Source of the DNA: a virus
Direction: 5' to 3' (one strand)
Length of the DNA stretch: 33,332 nucleotides
Virus record (IMG/VR): IMGVR_UViG_3300014050_000085
Location: 1 to 33,332 of that record
Program-made: the position numbers and the translations under genes
Part shown: in pieces, positions 18,773 to 26,911 of the stretch
How positions within the stretch are numbered: the stretch's first letter is position 1
Layout of the letters: every line of letters starts with the position of its first letter
The notes under the pieces: model-generated
The model's input: the letters and a program-made list of their open reading frames with translations, nothing else
Databases searched by the model: none
What the model was told of the DNA's origin: nothing

Positions 18773-19261
18773 ATGGGTGGAAGTCGCAAGCAATCCAAAA
18801 AAGAATCGTATCAAGAACAGCCTGTTCAACAAAAAAGCATTGATCCTGTTGTGTCAATGATGATGATGCAACAGCAATCGCAAGCAAACCTTGCGGCCCA
18901 GCAGGCCAGGCAAGCCGAAGAAGCAAGGCAGCAAGCATTGATTGAACAGCAAAAGCAGGCTGGACTTGCTGCAGCGCAACAGGGAGAGGCCGCTGCTAGG
19001 CAACAGCTCGGCCAATATGCAACTCAACAGCAAGCAGCAGATCAATCGTCTCTTCTATCATCTCAACAAGCGCAATCTGCAACTGGTGCAAAAAATGTTG
19101 GAGGTTCCGTTCAAATTCCTTCGCAAGCTCAAAAGATAGCCAACCTTGGAATGGGCGCAGGAGCGGCGATTGCTGCAAACATGGGAGCCGGCGGAACTGG
19201 ACAGGCTCAAAATCAATTCAAACTGCCATCTGCTTCTGGCATTCAATTCGGAGGATCGTAA
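18773..19261 (+). CDS. Gln/Ala-rich structural-type protein, pair 2 copy B
   Basis: This 162-aa paralog of the preceding gene has its start at 18773, one base after the preceding stop; an upstream in-frame ATG nine bases earlier overlaps that gene. It carries QQALIEQQKQAGLAAAQQGE and ends FKLPSASGIQFGGS, matching the other copy's end. Methionine and glutamine runs (VVSMMMMQQQSQ) suggest coiled-coil packing. Its TAA overlaps the following ATG by one base. Role inferred from neighbours only. Confidence 0.6.
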   Translation: MGGSRKQSKKESYQEQPVQQKSIDPVVSMMMMQQQSQANLAAQQARQAEEARQQALIEQQKQAGLAAAQQGEAAARQQLGQYATQQQAADQSSLLSSQQAQSATGAKNVGGSVQIPSQAQKIANLGMGAGAAIAANMGAGGTGQAQNQFKLPSASGIQFGGS

Positions 19262-20868
19262 TGGCAGATTATTCCATCAATCCACAATTCGCTAACCTTA
19301 CTGGCTTGCAACCGCTGCAAGCACTCGATGTAACCCGTGGAGGCGCATTGCAATTTCAACCATTGCAGCAAATCCAAGTTGTATCTTCACGGCCTGAGCT
19401 TGTGGCGCAAGGGATTGCTGGTGCAATTCAAGGTATTGGTCAAGGTGCGTTGAGTGGAATTACTGCGAAATGGCAGAAAGAAGAAGACCTTTCTAAAGAG
19501 CAACGCAAGTATGCACATGAATTGGAACTTGCTGGAGCTAAGAAAAAATCTGAAGACCTCGATTTTGCACAAAAAGAACTTCTTAAGTTCGATATTGCTC
19601 ATAGCGGAGATGCTGATTATAAAGAAAGAAGGAAGCAAGTTGAAGAGGCATTAACTGGAAGAGTTTCTGCTGTTTTGCCACAAAAAGAACCATCTGTATC
19701 AGTTAAGCAATCGCAAGAAGAAGCTGATAAAGAATATGGAACTCAGCAAGACCCAATGTATCAAGCGGCATTAAAAGAAGCTCAAGCAGTTGATGCTGGG
19801 GTTAAATTGCCAGAACTTATTTCTGAAGTTCCAGTAAAACCAGAGATTGCATCTGCATCACTTGCTGATGTTAAACCTGTAAGTGAAGAAAAAGCAACTG
19901 CTGCTCCAGCACTTGCCGAAATGAAACCTCCAACAGAGCAACCGAAAGATCAACCTCAAGTAGATCAGTCAAAAAATCAACCTCCTAAGGTTGATATGAT
20001 TCCGCTTCCGCAACCAGAGTATCCGGCGGGAGCATTCCGTTCACGGGAATTAGCTGAACAAGCAAGAAAATCAATTGAAACAAATGATCATTGGGATTTT
20101 AAAATTTCTGATAAACCAGATTTAAAAGGATATTTCTATATTGAACCTATATCTAAATTTGAAACTGTAACTGATAAACAAAGGCAAGCAAGAGATGATT
20201 GGTATAAACAAAAAGACCTTGAATTAAAACAACAGAAAGCAGAGCAAGATGCTCAAAAAACATCTCAAGAAATGCAAATTCGTCAACAAAAAGTTAAAGA
20301 CGAAAATAAAGTTCTTGCTGAACATGTTGAAACAGCAGCTACATCATTAAGGGAACTTAATGACATAATTTCAAGAATTCAAAAGAATCCTTGGTCTGTC
20401 GGGAAAATAAGTGGAATTATTGCTGCGTGGCCATTTTCTACAGATGCTTACACAATAAGAAAAAGGTTAGATACAATTAAATCTAATGTAATTATTAATG
20501 CTTTAAATTCTATGAGACAATCATCTCCAACCGGTGCTGCTGTTGGGAATGTTACTGAAAAGGAAAATGAGATGTTTGCAGCAACTGAAGGTCCAATTGA
20601 TCCATCATTAGAAGCGAAAGATATATTGCCAGTTTTGAGAGAAATTAAACGCAAACGGCTTGAAATATACAACGATTCTATTGAGAAACTTAAAGCAAAT
20701 AATCCAGAATATACACCTCCTACAATTACATATCCTAAAAAACAAAATAAAAAACAAGAAACATCACAAGTTGAAAAAGTAAGCGTTGTTTCTCCGGATG
20801 GGAAAGTTGGTAAAATTCCTAAATCACAACTTGAAGAAGCTCTTTCTAAAGGATACAAACTTCAATAA
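19261..20868 (+). CDS. Internal virion-type protein, unknown function
   Basis: This 535-aa protein has a globular N-terminus (MADYSINPQFANLTGLQPLQ) and a short glycine-rich amphipathic segment (AQGIAGAIQGIGQGALSG, about 49-66), then charged helices. A Pro/Lys/Glu-rich linker follows (about 185-255). Residues about 256-297 (GAFRSRELAEQARKSIETND then WDFKISDKPDLKGYFYIEPI) resemble a small SPOR-like alpha/beta module. Further coiled coil follows, then a C-terminal signature SPDGKVGKIPKSQLEEALSK. It lies between the MGG proteins and the giant internal protein, consistent with a DNA-ejection complex. No enzymatic motif is visible. Confidence 0.65.
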   Translation: MADYSINPQFANLTGLQPLQALDVTRGGALQFQPLQQIQVVSSRPELVAQGIAGAIQGIGQGALSGITAKWQKEEDLSKEQRKYAHELELAGAKKKSEDLDFAQKELLKFDIAHSGDADYKERRKQVEEALTGRVSAVLPQKEPSVSVKQSQEEADKEYGTQQDPMYQAALKEAQAVDAGVKLPELISEVPVKPEIASASLADVKPVSEEKATAAPALAEMKPPTEQPKDQPQVDQSKNQPPKVDMIPLPQPEYPAGAFRSRELAEQARKSIETNDHWDFKISDKPDLKGYFYIEPISKFETVTDKQRQARDDWYKQKDLELKQQKAEQDAQKTSQEMQIRQQKVKDENKVLAEHVETAATSLRELNDIISRIQKNPWSVGKISGIIAAWPFSTDAYTIRKRLDTIKSNVIINALNSMRQSSPTGAAVGNVTEKENEMFAATEGPIDPSLEAKDILPVLREIKRKRLEIYNDSIEKLKANNPEYTPPTITYPKKQNKKQETSQVEKVSVVSPDGKVGKIPKSQLEEALSKGYKLQ

Positions 20869-20873
20869 AATAT

Positions 20874-23800
20874 ATGGCAATTGATTTTGTTCCAGAGGAA
20901 GATGTAAAGCCAAAAGATATTGAATTTACTCCAGAAAATGACACTGAACCAACTTCTGAAGTAAAAGAGACTCCATTTCTTGTAGAGTCTAAAAATAAAT
21001 TACAATATCCTATTCAAATAAATCCAGAGCTTTATGCTCCTATTCTTCGTGGACTTGCCCCAACAGCATCGCAAGCTGGAGCCGGAATTGCTATAGGAAC
21101 AGCTCTTGCTCCATTTACAGGAGGAGTAAGTATTCCTGTTGCTGCTGGAGGTGGAGTTCTTGCTGGTCAACTTGCTGACCTTACAATCAATCTTGTTAAT
21201 TCTAATTTTGGAACACATTACACAAACACTAAAGATGCTGTAACTCATGTTCTTGATAAGATCGGCGTTCCAGAATCAAGATCATCCGCTCAAAGGATTA
21301 CTGAAGCAGTAACTGAAGGTGCCGCTCAAATGTATGGCGGAGCAAAAGGACTAGGGGCATTGTCAAAAGCTATAAAGCCTGAAATTATCCTTCCAATGAA
21401 GGAAAGATTTGCTGCTGAAGTTGCTCAAAAATTTACAAAATTGATGGGTGAAAGACCAGTTGAACAAGCTGTCGTTGGTGGACTTGTTGGAGGTGCTGGA
21501 GAGATTGCAAAAGAATCTGGAGTTGGGCCTACTGGTCAACTGTTGACTCAATTAGCAGTAGGAACTGCAACCCCATTTGCAATTTCAACTGGAAAGGGTG
21601 CGCTTTCACTACTTCCAAGAACAGCAGCGCAAAAAGCAGAGCAAGCAGAACAACTCGCTTCTGGGGCATATCAGAAAATGGTTTCTGATAAAAAACAAGC
21701 ATTGGATGACTTGGCTCGTTCTCAAGAAGTAAGTGATTCTGAAGTTAAAATGATGACCGGCGACATTACTGGCGATCCTGGTCTTCTTGCTATGCAAGAT
21801 ATGCTTGAACGTGAATCGAATGTTCTTGCAAGTAGAAAAGCAGCAAACATTGCTGGGATGTCTAAGAAAGTTAGTGAAGCGTTGCCAGAAACCAATATAT
21901 CTCCAGAAGAAACGCAGCAATACTTCAAGTCTGCAATTGACAACATTGTTCAACAAACAGAGAAGAATAAACAATCTGCAATTGCTCAAGGAGAGACTGA
22001 GGCAGCTAAACTTATTGAAGATGCTGGGATAAAGGCCGCAGAAATCAAAGCAAAAGCTGATCAAGGCGTTCTTACTGCTCAAGACGCATTTGAAGAAATA
22101 AAAAACAAATATCAAGATTTATTTACTGATCTTTCTTCATTGAAAGAATCAACTGTTAAAGACAAGTTGAGTGAAAATGCTTTTGAAGTTATAAAAAGGC
22201 AGAGAGATCGTGAAAAAGTTTATATCAATCAACTCTATAAGGACGCTGAAAAAGAAGTTCCTAAATTCTATCAAAAAAATACTGTAGATGCAAAAGCTGG
22301 ATTAGTTAAAGAATTTGGAGAAGAAAGGCGACTTCCTACTGAGGTTCAGAAGATTCTTGGAGAAGTTCAAGATGTAAAAGGAAACATAAAATTGAGATCA
22401 TTGTCTCAATTGCGAGCAGATATTAAAGCTATCAATTCAGAGATTCGTGCGGCTCAGTCAAGCGCATCTAGACAAGCTGAAGTTCCTGCTTTGATAAAAT
22501 TTAAGGATGCCTTGAATAAAGATATTGAATCGCTTGAAGGAGTAAGCGAAAATCTTAAAAAAGCAAATAGAGCATATTACGAATACGCTCAAAGGTTCAA
22601 AGAAGGCGCATCCAGCGAAGCATTCCACCCTAAAGCATTGTCATCTAAAACGCTTGATCAATTTATCAAGAAAAGTGAAGCGTCCGCTTCTCCAGAAGAA
22701 ATTCAAAGATTGCGAGATGCTATAATTGGGAAAAAAGACATTCCTAATATGACTCCAGAACAAGTTGCCGCTGCTGATGCTGATCGAGCAAGCGCAATTA
22801 ACAATGTTTCTGATTGGGTTTTAAGCAAAATGTCTGGAGAGGTTAAGGGAACTAAAACATCTCAATCCATAGAAAATTGGTTGCAAACAAAGGGCAATCG
22901 AATTTTTGAAGTATTCCCAGAAGCAAGGAAGCGGGTATTAGATATTCAAGAGCAATTCAAATCTCTTGAAGAACAAGTTAATGCGTCTAAAAAAGCGATA
23001 CAAGAATCAAAAACGAAACAAATTGCTGAAGGGGAAAAGGCTGCTTTGGTTGAAAATCAAGCAAATGCAGCATCTAAGCTTGTTGAAAGTAGGTATAAAG
23101 AAGAAGTTAAAAAACTTCAAAACAAAATAAATTTAGAAGCAAATCCAGATTCAAATCCCGCTGCAAGATTTATTGGTGGCAACCCGTATGAAGTTGTTAA
23201 TAAAATAATGACTAATAAAGTAACTTCCGAACAAGATGTTCAAAGATTGCTTGAACAAGCCGCTCAAGACCCATCCGGAAAGGCCACAGAAGGTCTTAAA
23301 AACGCTTTTAGACGCTGGCTTAACTCTCAGTCAAGAACAACATCAAAAGAAAGCGTAGGGACTGGAATTGCAGCACATCAAGCAAATCTTGCAGACTGTC
23401 AAGTTGATCTTAAAAAGATGAATGATTTGATGGAGCAAGGTTCCGCAACAAGAAATTCTCTTGAGATGGTTTTTGGTAAAGATTCTCCAGAGCTTGAAGC
23501 TATTGATAAAGTTCGTCAGCAGCTTGATATGATTTCAAGGTCTTCTAAATTAAATGTTTCTGGAATTTTAAAAGAAGACGAAAAAAGCAAAGAGATTTCA
23601 GATACTATTTTTGGACTTATTGGTTTGTCGGCAGGTCTAAAAGGATATATGGCTTGGAAGTCAACAGACCTTGTTAGAAAAATTCAAAAACAATACGGAA
23701 ATGAAGTTATTGAGCTATTCAAAAACATGATGGTTGATTCCATGAGTGATCCAGAACTTGCTCGCAAATTGCTTTTGAAAGTGAATGAAGAAAACTTCCC

Positions 23801-23921
23801 GGCAATTCAAAGTATGTTTGCAAGATATGGAATTAAAAATCTAAAAGCATCTGATTTTGGTATAAAAGAAAAACAACCAAAAGAAGAAACAGATACTGAA
23901 ATTTCTTTTGAAGAAGAGTAA
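20874..23921 (+). CDS. Large internal virion / DNA-ejection-type protein
   Basis: This 1015-aa protein has an acidic N-terminus, then a long glycine-rich hydrophobic stretch (about 60-103: APTASQAGAGIAIGTALAPF then GGVSIPVAAGGGVLAGQLAD) that could insert into a membrane. A very long, mainly alpha-helical and coiled-coil body runs from about 250 to 900. The C-terminus is highly acidic (KEETDTEISFEEE). Size, helical content, the membrane-active segment and location after the tail genes match the large ejection proteins of podoviruses. No lytic transglycosylase motif is visible. The next ATG overlaps the stop by one base. Confidence 0.7.
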   Translation: MAIDFVPEEDVKPKDIEFTPENDTEPTSEVKETPFLVESKNKLQYPIQINPELYAPILRGLAPTASQAGAGIAIGTALAPFTGGVSIPVAAGGGVLAGQLADLTINLVNSNFGTHYTNTKDAVTHVLDKIGVPESRSSAQRITEAVTEGAAQMYGGAKGLGALSKAIKPEIILPMKERFAAEVAQKFTKLMGERPVEQAVVGGLVGGAGEIAKESGVGPTGQLLTQLAVGTATPFAISTGKGALSLLPRTAAQKAEQAEQLASGAYQKMVSDKKQALDDLARSQEVSDSEVKMMTGDITGDPGLLAMQDMLERESNVLASRKAANIAGMSKKVSEALPETNISPEETQQYFKSAIDNIVQQTEKNKQSAIAQGETEAAKLIEDAGIKAAEIKAKADQGVLTAQDAFEEIKNKYQDLFTDLSSLKESTVKDKLSENAFEVIKRQRDREKVYINQLYKDAEKEVPKFYQKNTVDAKAGLVKEFGEERRLPTEVQKILGEVQDVKGNIKLRSLSQLRADIKAINSEIRAAQSSASRQAEVPALIKFKDALNKDIESLEGVSENLKKANRAYYEYAQRFKEGASSEAFHPKALSSKTLDQFIKKSEASASPEEIQRLRDAIIGKKDIPNMTPEQVAAADADRASAINNVSDWVLSKMSGEVKGTKTSQSIENWLQTKGNRIFEVFPEARKRVLDIQEQFKSLEEQVNASKKAIQESKTKQIAEGEKAALVENQANAASKLVESRYKEEVKKLQNKINLEANPDSNPAARFIGGNPYEVVNKIMTNKVTSEQDVQRLLEQAAQDPSGKATEGLKNAFRRWLNSQSRTTSKESVGTGIAAHQANLADCQVDLKKMNDLMEQGSATRNSLEMVFGKDSPELEAIDKVRQQLDMISRSSKLNVSGILKEDEKSKEISDTIFGLIGLSAGLKGYMAWKSTDLVRKIQKQYGNEVIELFKNMMVDSMSDPELARKLLLKVNEENFPAIQSMFARYGIKNLKASDFGIKEKQPKEETDTEISFEEE

Positions 23922-24271
23922 TGGCAAGAATTGTCACCATTGATCGGGTTCATTCAAAACCTACTAACTCGGAAAAAACAAAAAATTCCAAGAAGATAGG
24001 TTCTGACGAAGAAATTGTTTCTGCGACATACACTGATCCAGAGACAAATAAAGTAAGTGAAGGAGAAGATCATATTGAAGCAAATCCGAATGCGCCAAAA
24101 AAACAAGAAGATCGAGAAACACCGGAATATGGGCTCAAAACATCTAAGGGACGCATCGTAAGCCGTAAAGAAGCATACAACATTGCGAAGAAGGCCAATC
24201 AACTAAAATCATTGCATCCTAAGAAAATTTTGCATACAAGCAATCTAAAAAAACCAAAAAGAAAGAAATAA
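23921..24271 (+). CDS. Small protein with a basic C-terminal half
   Basis: This 116-aa protein is polar and probably disordered (residues 1-75, rich in Asp, Glu, Lys and Thr). A helical, basic end follows: KTSKGRIVSRKEAYNIAKKA at about 79-98, ending LKKPKRKK. The part GRIVSRKEAYNIAKKANQL resembles a segment I associate with phage proteins annotated as putative structural or peptidase-like, but I cannot name the family. Its A-rich 3' end forms the leader of the next small gene. Confidence 0.6.
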   Translation: MARIVTIDRVHSKPTNSEKTKNSKKIGSDEEIVSATYTDPETNKVSEGEDHIEANPNAPKKQEDRETPEYGLKTSKGRIVSRKEAYNIAKKANQLKSLHPKKILHTSNLKKPKRKK

Positions 24272-24272
24272 T

Positions 24273-24413
24273 ATGCCAATCCGTAAATGCGCCTCACAGA
24301 ATTGCTTTAACAGAAATGTAGCAGCAGAAGTTCGTTCTGGGAAACCAATTAAGCAAGCCGTAGCTATTGCATATAGTGTTAAACGCAAAGCAAAATCTAA
24401 AAAGAAAAAATAA
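24273..24413 (+). CDS. 46-aa lysine-rich small phage protein
   Basis: A short reading frame begins MPIRKCASQNCFNRN one base after the preceding stop and ends KRKAKSKKKK, with its TAA overlapping the next ATG (TAATG). It contains SGKPIKQAVAIAYSVKRKAK, matching a recurrent small phage motif of the type GK-x-x-KQAVAIA-x-S. Two Cys residues (C6, C11) are near the start. The tight junctions on both sides and this motif argue that it is a real gene. Nucleic-acid binding is plausible from the charge. Confidence 0.65.
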   Translation: MPIRKCASQNCFNRNVAAEVRSGKPIKQAVAIAYSVKRKAKSKKKK

Positions 24414-26764
24414 TGGATAAATCAAGTCTCAAGAATCCGTCAGAAGTGACGGCATTGTTCATCGACCACGGGCTTTTCATCTCGCAGGCATTGCGTTTGG
24501 CTCAGACATTCAAGAAGGTTTATTGCTATACGCCTTGGGAAACTGCATTCCCAAAGATGACAAGCATGATTGGTTATGGCTATGATGAGCTTGAGCTTGT
24601 TGATTCTATCTTTGGGCCACATTTTGACGAAATCGACATTTTTATATTTCCTGACATCAATTCTGGCCCGTTGCAACAATACTTGGTTGACCAAGGAAAG
24701 ATTGTTTGGGGATGCAGGCTTGGAGAATGCTTGGAGCTTGATCGTGAAGGAATGAAAGACATTTTGAAGGCACTTGATTTGCCAGTCGGGAAGTTTGAAC
24801 ACATCAAAGGCATGGATAACCTTCGCTCTTACTTGAAAGAGAAAAAGAATGTCTATGTGAAGATCAACAAGTGGCGTGGAACCTTCGAGACATTCAAGAG
24901 CGAGAACTACAATCAAGTTGAGCCAAAGCTGGATGAGGTTGAACATAAGCTGGGGCCATTGAAGCATATTATTGAGTTCACAGTTGAAGATCAGCTTGAA
25001 GAACCGAATATGTTTGAAGGAGGAACAGATGGATTCGTTATTGATGGCGAATACCCATCTCAGCTTATGTCTGGAATTGAAGTGAAAGACTTGGCATATG
25101 TTGGAGTATTTACGAAATATGCGGAGATTCCAGAGCCTATTCGCCGCTTCAATGATCGAATGAAGAATGTCTTCAAGGCATACAACTATCGAGGATGGAT
25201 GTCCACGGAGGTTCGCATTGGAAAAGATCACAACCCATACATGATCGATGCGTGTTTTTCTGAAGACACAGAAGTTCTAACAAAAAATGGATGGAAGAGG
25301 TTTCCAGAAACAACAAGCGAAGATGTTTTTGCAACAATGAACCTTGAGTCTGGCGATCTTGAATATCAGAAAGCCACAAGATATATTGAATATCAATATC
25401 AGGGTGACATGGTTCGCATTTCAAACAGAAAGAAGACCATTGATTGTTTGGTGACCCCGGATCACGACATTGTTAGAACAGACAGAAACAAGAAAACAGT
25501 TTTTAAACAAAAGGCCGATTCCCTTACAGATAAAGGATTCATTCCGCGCATTGCCAAGTATTCCGGCGGGGACGAATCTGATTTCATATTGCCAGCATAT
25601 AGCTACGAGTGGGATTTTATTGGTCAATATGGACACCATATTTGCAAAAAAGAAGTTAATTTGCCTGAAATAAAAATTCCGCTCGCTGACTGGGCTTCTT
25701 TTATGGGGTGGTATCTTTCAGAAGGAAGCACATCTGGAAGTGGAGTAACACAAATCTCACAAGAAAAATTTGTTGAGCAGCTTCAAAAAGACCTTGATCC
25801 ATTGCCATTTGATTTTAAATATACAGGCAAGGGATTTAGGTGCTGCAATACGCAATTAACATCTTATCTTAAAAAATATGGATTGTGTAATGAGAAGCGG
25901 GTTCCTCAATATATTAGAAATTCATCTCCTTTCGTAATTCAAAAATTCCTTTCCTCATTTTTCTTTGGAGACGGAAGCGCGGGTGACGCACAAGGAAGGG
26001 AACGATATTTTACAACTTCAGAGGTAATGGCTGGAGACTTGCAAGAAATGCTGTTTAAGGTTGGAAAGGTTGCAAATATTCACAGAAAGAAAATCTCTGG
26101 AACAAAAATGAGTGTTGGTTTGGGAAAGACATATGTTCGCAACCACGACATTTTTGTTGTTGAGGCTGTTGAAAAATCTGATTTTTGGTTTGAAACAGGA
26201 ATCAGAAAGGACAAATACATTACAAATGTTCCTTATGACGGAATGGTTTACTGTGTTTCCGTTCCAAATGGAACGCTTGTTGTTAGGCGCAATGGAAAGT
26301 GCTTCATTTCTGGAAACTGCACGCGCAGCCCATCGCCGCCCAACGAGTTATGGCAAGAACTTTACAGCAACTTTGCTGACATTGTATGGTATGGGGCGAA
26401 TGGCATTGTTGTTGATCCAGAGCCTACAGCAAAATATGGAGCGGAAGTTTTAATCCACAGTTCATGGGCATCTGGAAATTGGCAACCCGTGGATATTGAT
26501 CCTGCAATTCGCCAATGGGTGAAGCTACGGAATGCAATGAAGATCAATGGACGTGAATACATCTCACCAATGGGCGATGGATTGCCTGAGATTGGCGCAG
26601 TAATTGGTCTGAGTGACAAGTCGATTGAAGATGCTATTGAAGTCGCAATCAAGCATTGTGATGGCGTTTCTGGCTATTATCTCGAAATGCCAACTGCTGC
26701 CACTGACAAAGCGATTGCGGCGATTGAAAAAATGGATAAGCTCGGATTGAACTATTTTACTTAG
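24413..26764 (+). CDS. ATP-grasp ligase-like enzyme containing an intein
   Basis: This 783-aa precursor should give a 428-aa spliced protein. The N-terminal extein (1-280) resembles ATP-grasp ligases of the PurD/carbamoyl-phosphate-synthase type: FPDINSGPLQQYLVDQGKIV, then LELDREGMKDILKALDLPVG, an ATP-binding strand NVYVKINKWRGTFETF (146-161) and the active-site region YRGWMSTEVRI to PYMIDA. After splicing the motif becomes MIDA-CTRSPSPPNELW, the counterpart of the metal-binding E-x-N-x-R motif, with Asp and Cys in place of Glu and Asn. The C-terminal extein (636-783) completes the fold. The reaction is unknown: it would join a carboxylate to an amine with ATP. The gene overlaps its upstream neighbour by one base. 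Confidence 0.75.
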   Translation: MDKSSLKNPSEVTALFIDHGLFISQALRLAQTFKKVYCYTPWETAFPKMTSMIGYGYDELELVDSIFGPHFDEIDIFIFPDINSGPLQQYLVDQGKIVWGCRLGECLELDREGMKDILKALDLPVGKFEHIKGMDNLRSYLKEKKNVYVKINKWRGTFETFKSENYNQVEPKLDEVEHKLGPLKHIIEFTVEDQLEEPNMFEGGTDGFVIDGEYPSQLMSGIEVKDLAYVGVFTKYAEIPEPIRRFNDRMKNVFKAYNYRGWMSTEVRIGKDHNPYMIDACFSEDTEVLTKNGWKRFPETTSEDVFATMNLESGDLEYQKATRYIEYQYQGDMVRISNRKKTIDCLVTPDHDIVRTDRNKKTVFKQKADSLTDKGFIPRIAKYSGGDESDFILPAYSYEWDFIGQYGHHICKKEVNLPEIKIPLADWASFMGWYLSEGSTSGSGVTQISQEKFVEQLQKDLDPLPFDFKYTGKGFRCCNTQLTSYLKKYGLCNEKRVPQYIRNSSPFVIQKFLSSFFFGDGSAGDAQGRERYFTTSEVMAGDLQEMLFKVGKVANIHRKKISGTKMSVGLGKTYVRNHDIFVVEAVEKSDFWFETGIRKDKYITNVPYDGMVYCVSVPNGTLVVRRNGKCFISGNCTRSPSPPNELWQELYSNFADIVWYGANGIVVDPEPTAKYGAEVLIHSSWASGNWQPVDIDPAIRQWVKLRNAMKINGREYISPMGDGLPEIGAVIGLSDKSIEDAIEVAIKHCDGVSGYYLEMPTAATDKAIAAIEKMDKLGLNYFT
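25253..26317 (+). mobile_element. Intein with LAGLIDADG-type homing endonuclease (in frame)
   Basis: Residues 281-635 of the precursor (355 aa). Block A starts at Cys281 (CFSEDTEVLTKNGWKRF). Block B is LVTPDHDIVRT (346-356) with the conserved Thr and His. Two dodecapeptide-like motifs of a homing endonuclease follow, FMGWYLSEGS (430-439) and FLSSFFFGDGSAGD (512-525), each with an acidic residue at the catalytic position. Block F is YDGMVYCVSVPNGT. The end is RRNGKCFISGN, with Asn635 and then Cys636 as the +1 nucleophile. The residue before the final Asn is Gly, not the usual His; I recall this from some phage inteins. Both splice residues and the endonuclease motifs look intact. Confidence 0.92.
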
Positions 26765-26766
26765 CC

Positions 26767-26868
26767 ATGACACATGATTATTGGATTATTACTATTCTTG
26801 CTGTTTCTACTTTTATTGGAGGTGGATTTTGTATTGCAGCGGCGTTATGGTGGGATGACTTGTTTTAA
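26767..26868 (+). CDS. 33-aa single-pass membrane peptide (overlapping frame)
   Basis: This reading frame begins two bases after the ATP-grasp stop with MTHDYWIITILAVSTFIGGG, a single hydrophobic helix ending LWWDDLF. It lies almost wholly within another small frame starting seven bases later. There is no Shine-Dalgarno. Either this or the other frame, or both, could be expressed. It is listed because it is the first ATG after the stop and clearly membrane-like. Confidence 0.35.
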   Translation: MTHDYWIITILAVSTFIGGGFCIAAALWWDDLF

Positions 26869-26911
26869 GCCATTCGACAAAGAGAAATCTGATAAAAAAC
26901 CAAAGAAATGA
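26774..26911 (+). CDS. 45-aa membrane peptide with basic tail
   Basis: This is MIIGLLLFLLFLLLLEVDFV followed by a Lys-rich tail (KEKSDKKPKK). One N-terminal transmembrane helix with a positive C-terminus would place the tail in the cytoplasm. Its TGA (26909-26911) overlaps the next ATG (26908) in the ATGA form seen at other real junctions in this phage, which favours this frame over the one at 26767. No family is recognised. Confidence 0.5.
   Translation: MIIGLLLFLLFLLLLEVDFVLQRRYGGMTCFKPFDKEKSDKKPKK

Noticed and set aside
21609-22115. 168-aa minus-strand frame in the large internal protein gene
   Set aside because: Cys/Phe/Leu-rich translation typical of antisense of Lys/Gln/Glu-rich coiled coil.
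24440-25231. 263-aa minus-strand frame opposite the ATP-grasp gene
   Set aside because: No motif and no operon context; the plus strand has a clear enzyme plus intein reading.
25253-26317. Hedgehog-type secreted Hint domain or free-standing endonuclease gene instead of an intein
   Set aside because: The segment is in frame, flanked by two halves of one enzyme, and ends in Asn followed by Cys as required for protein splicing.
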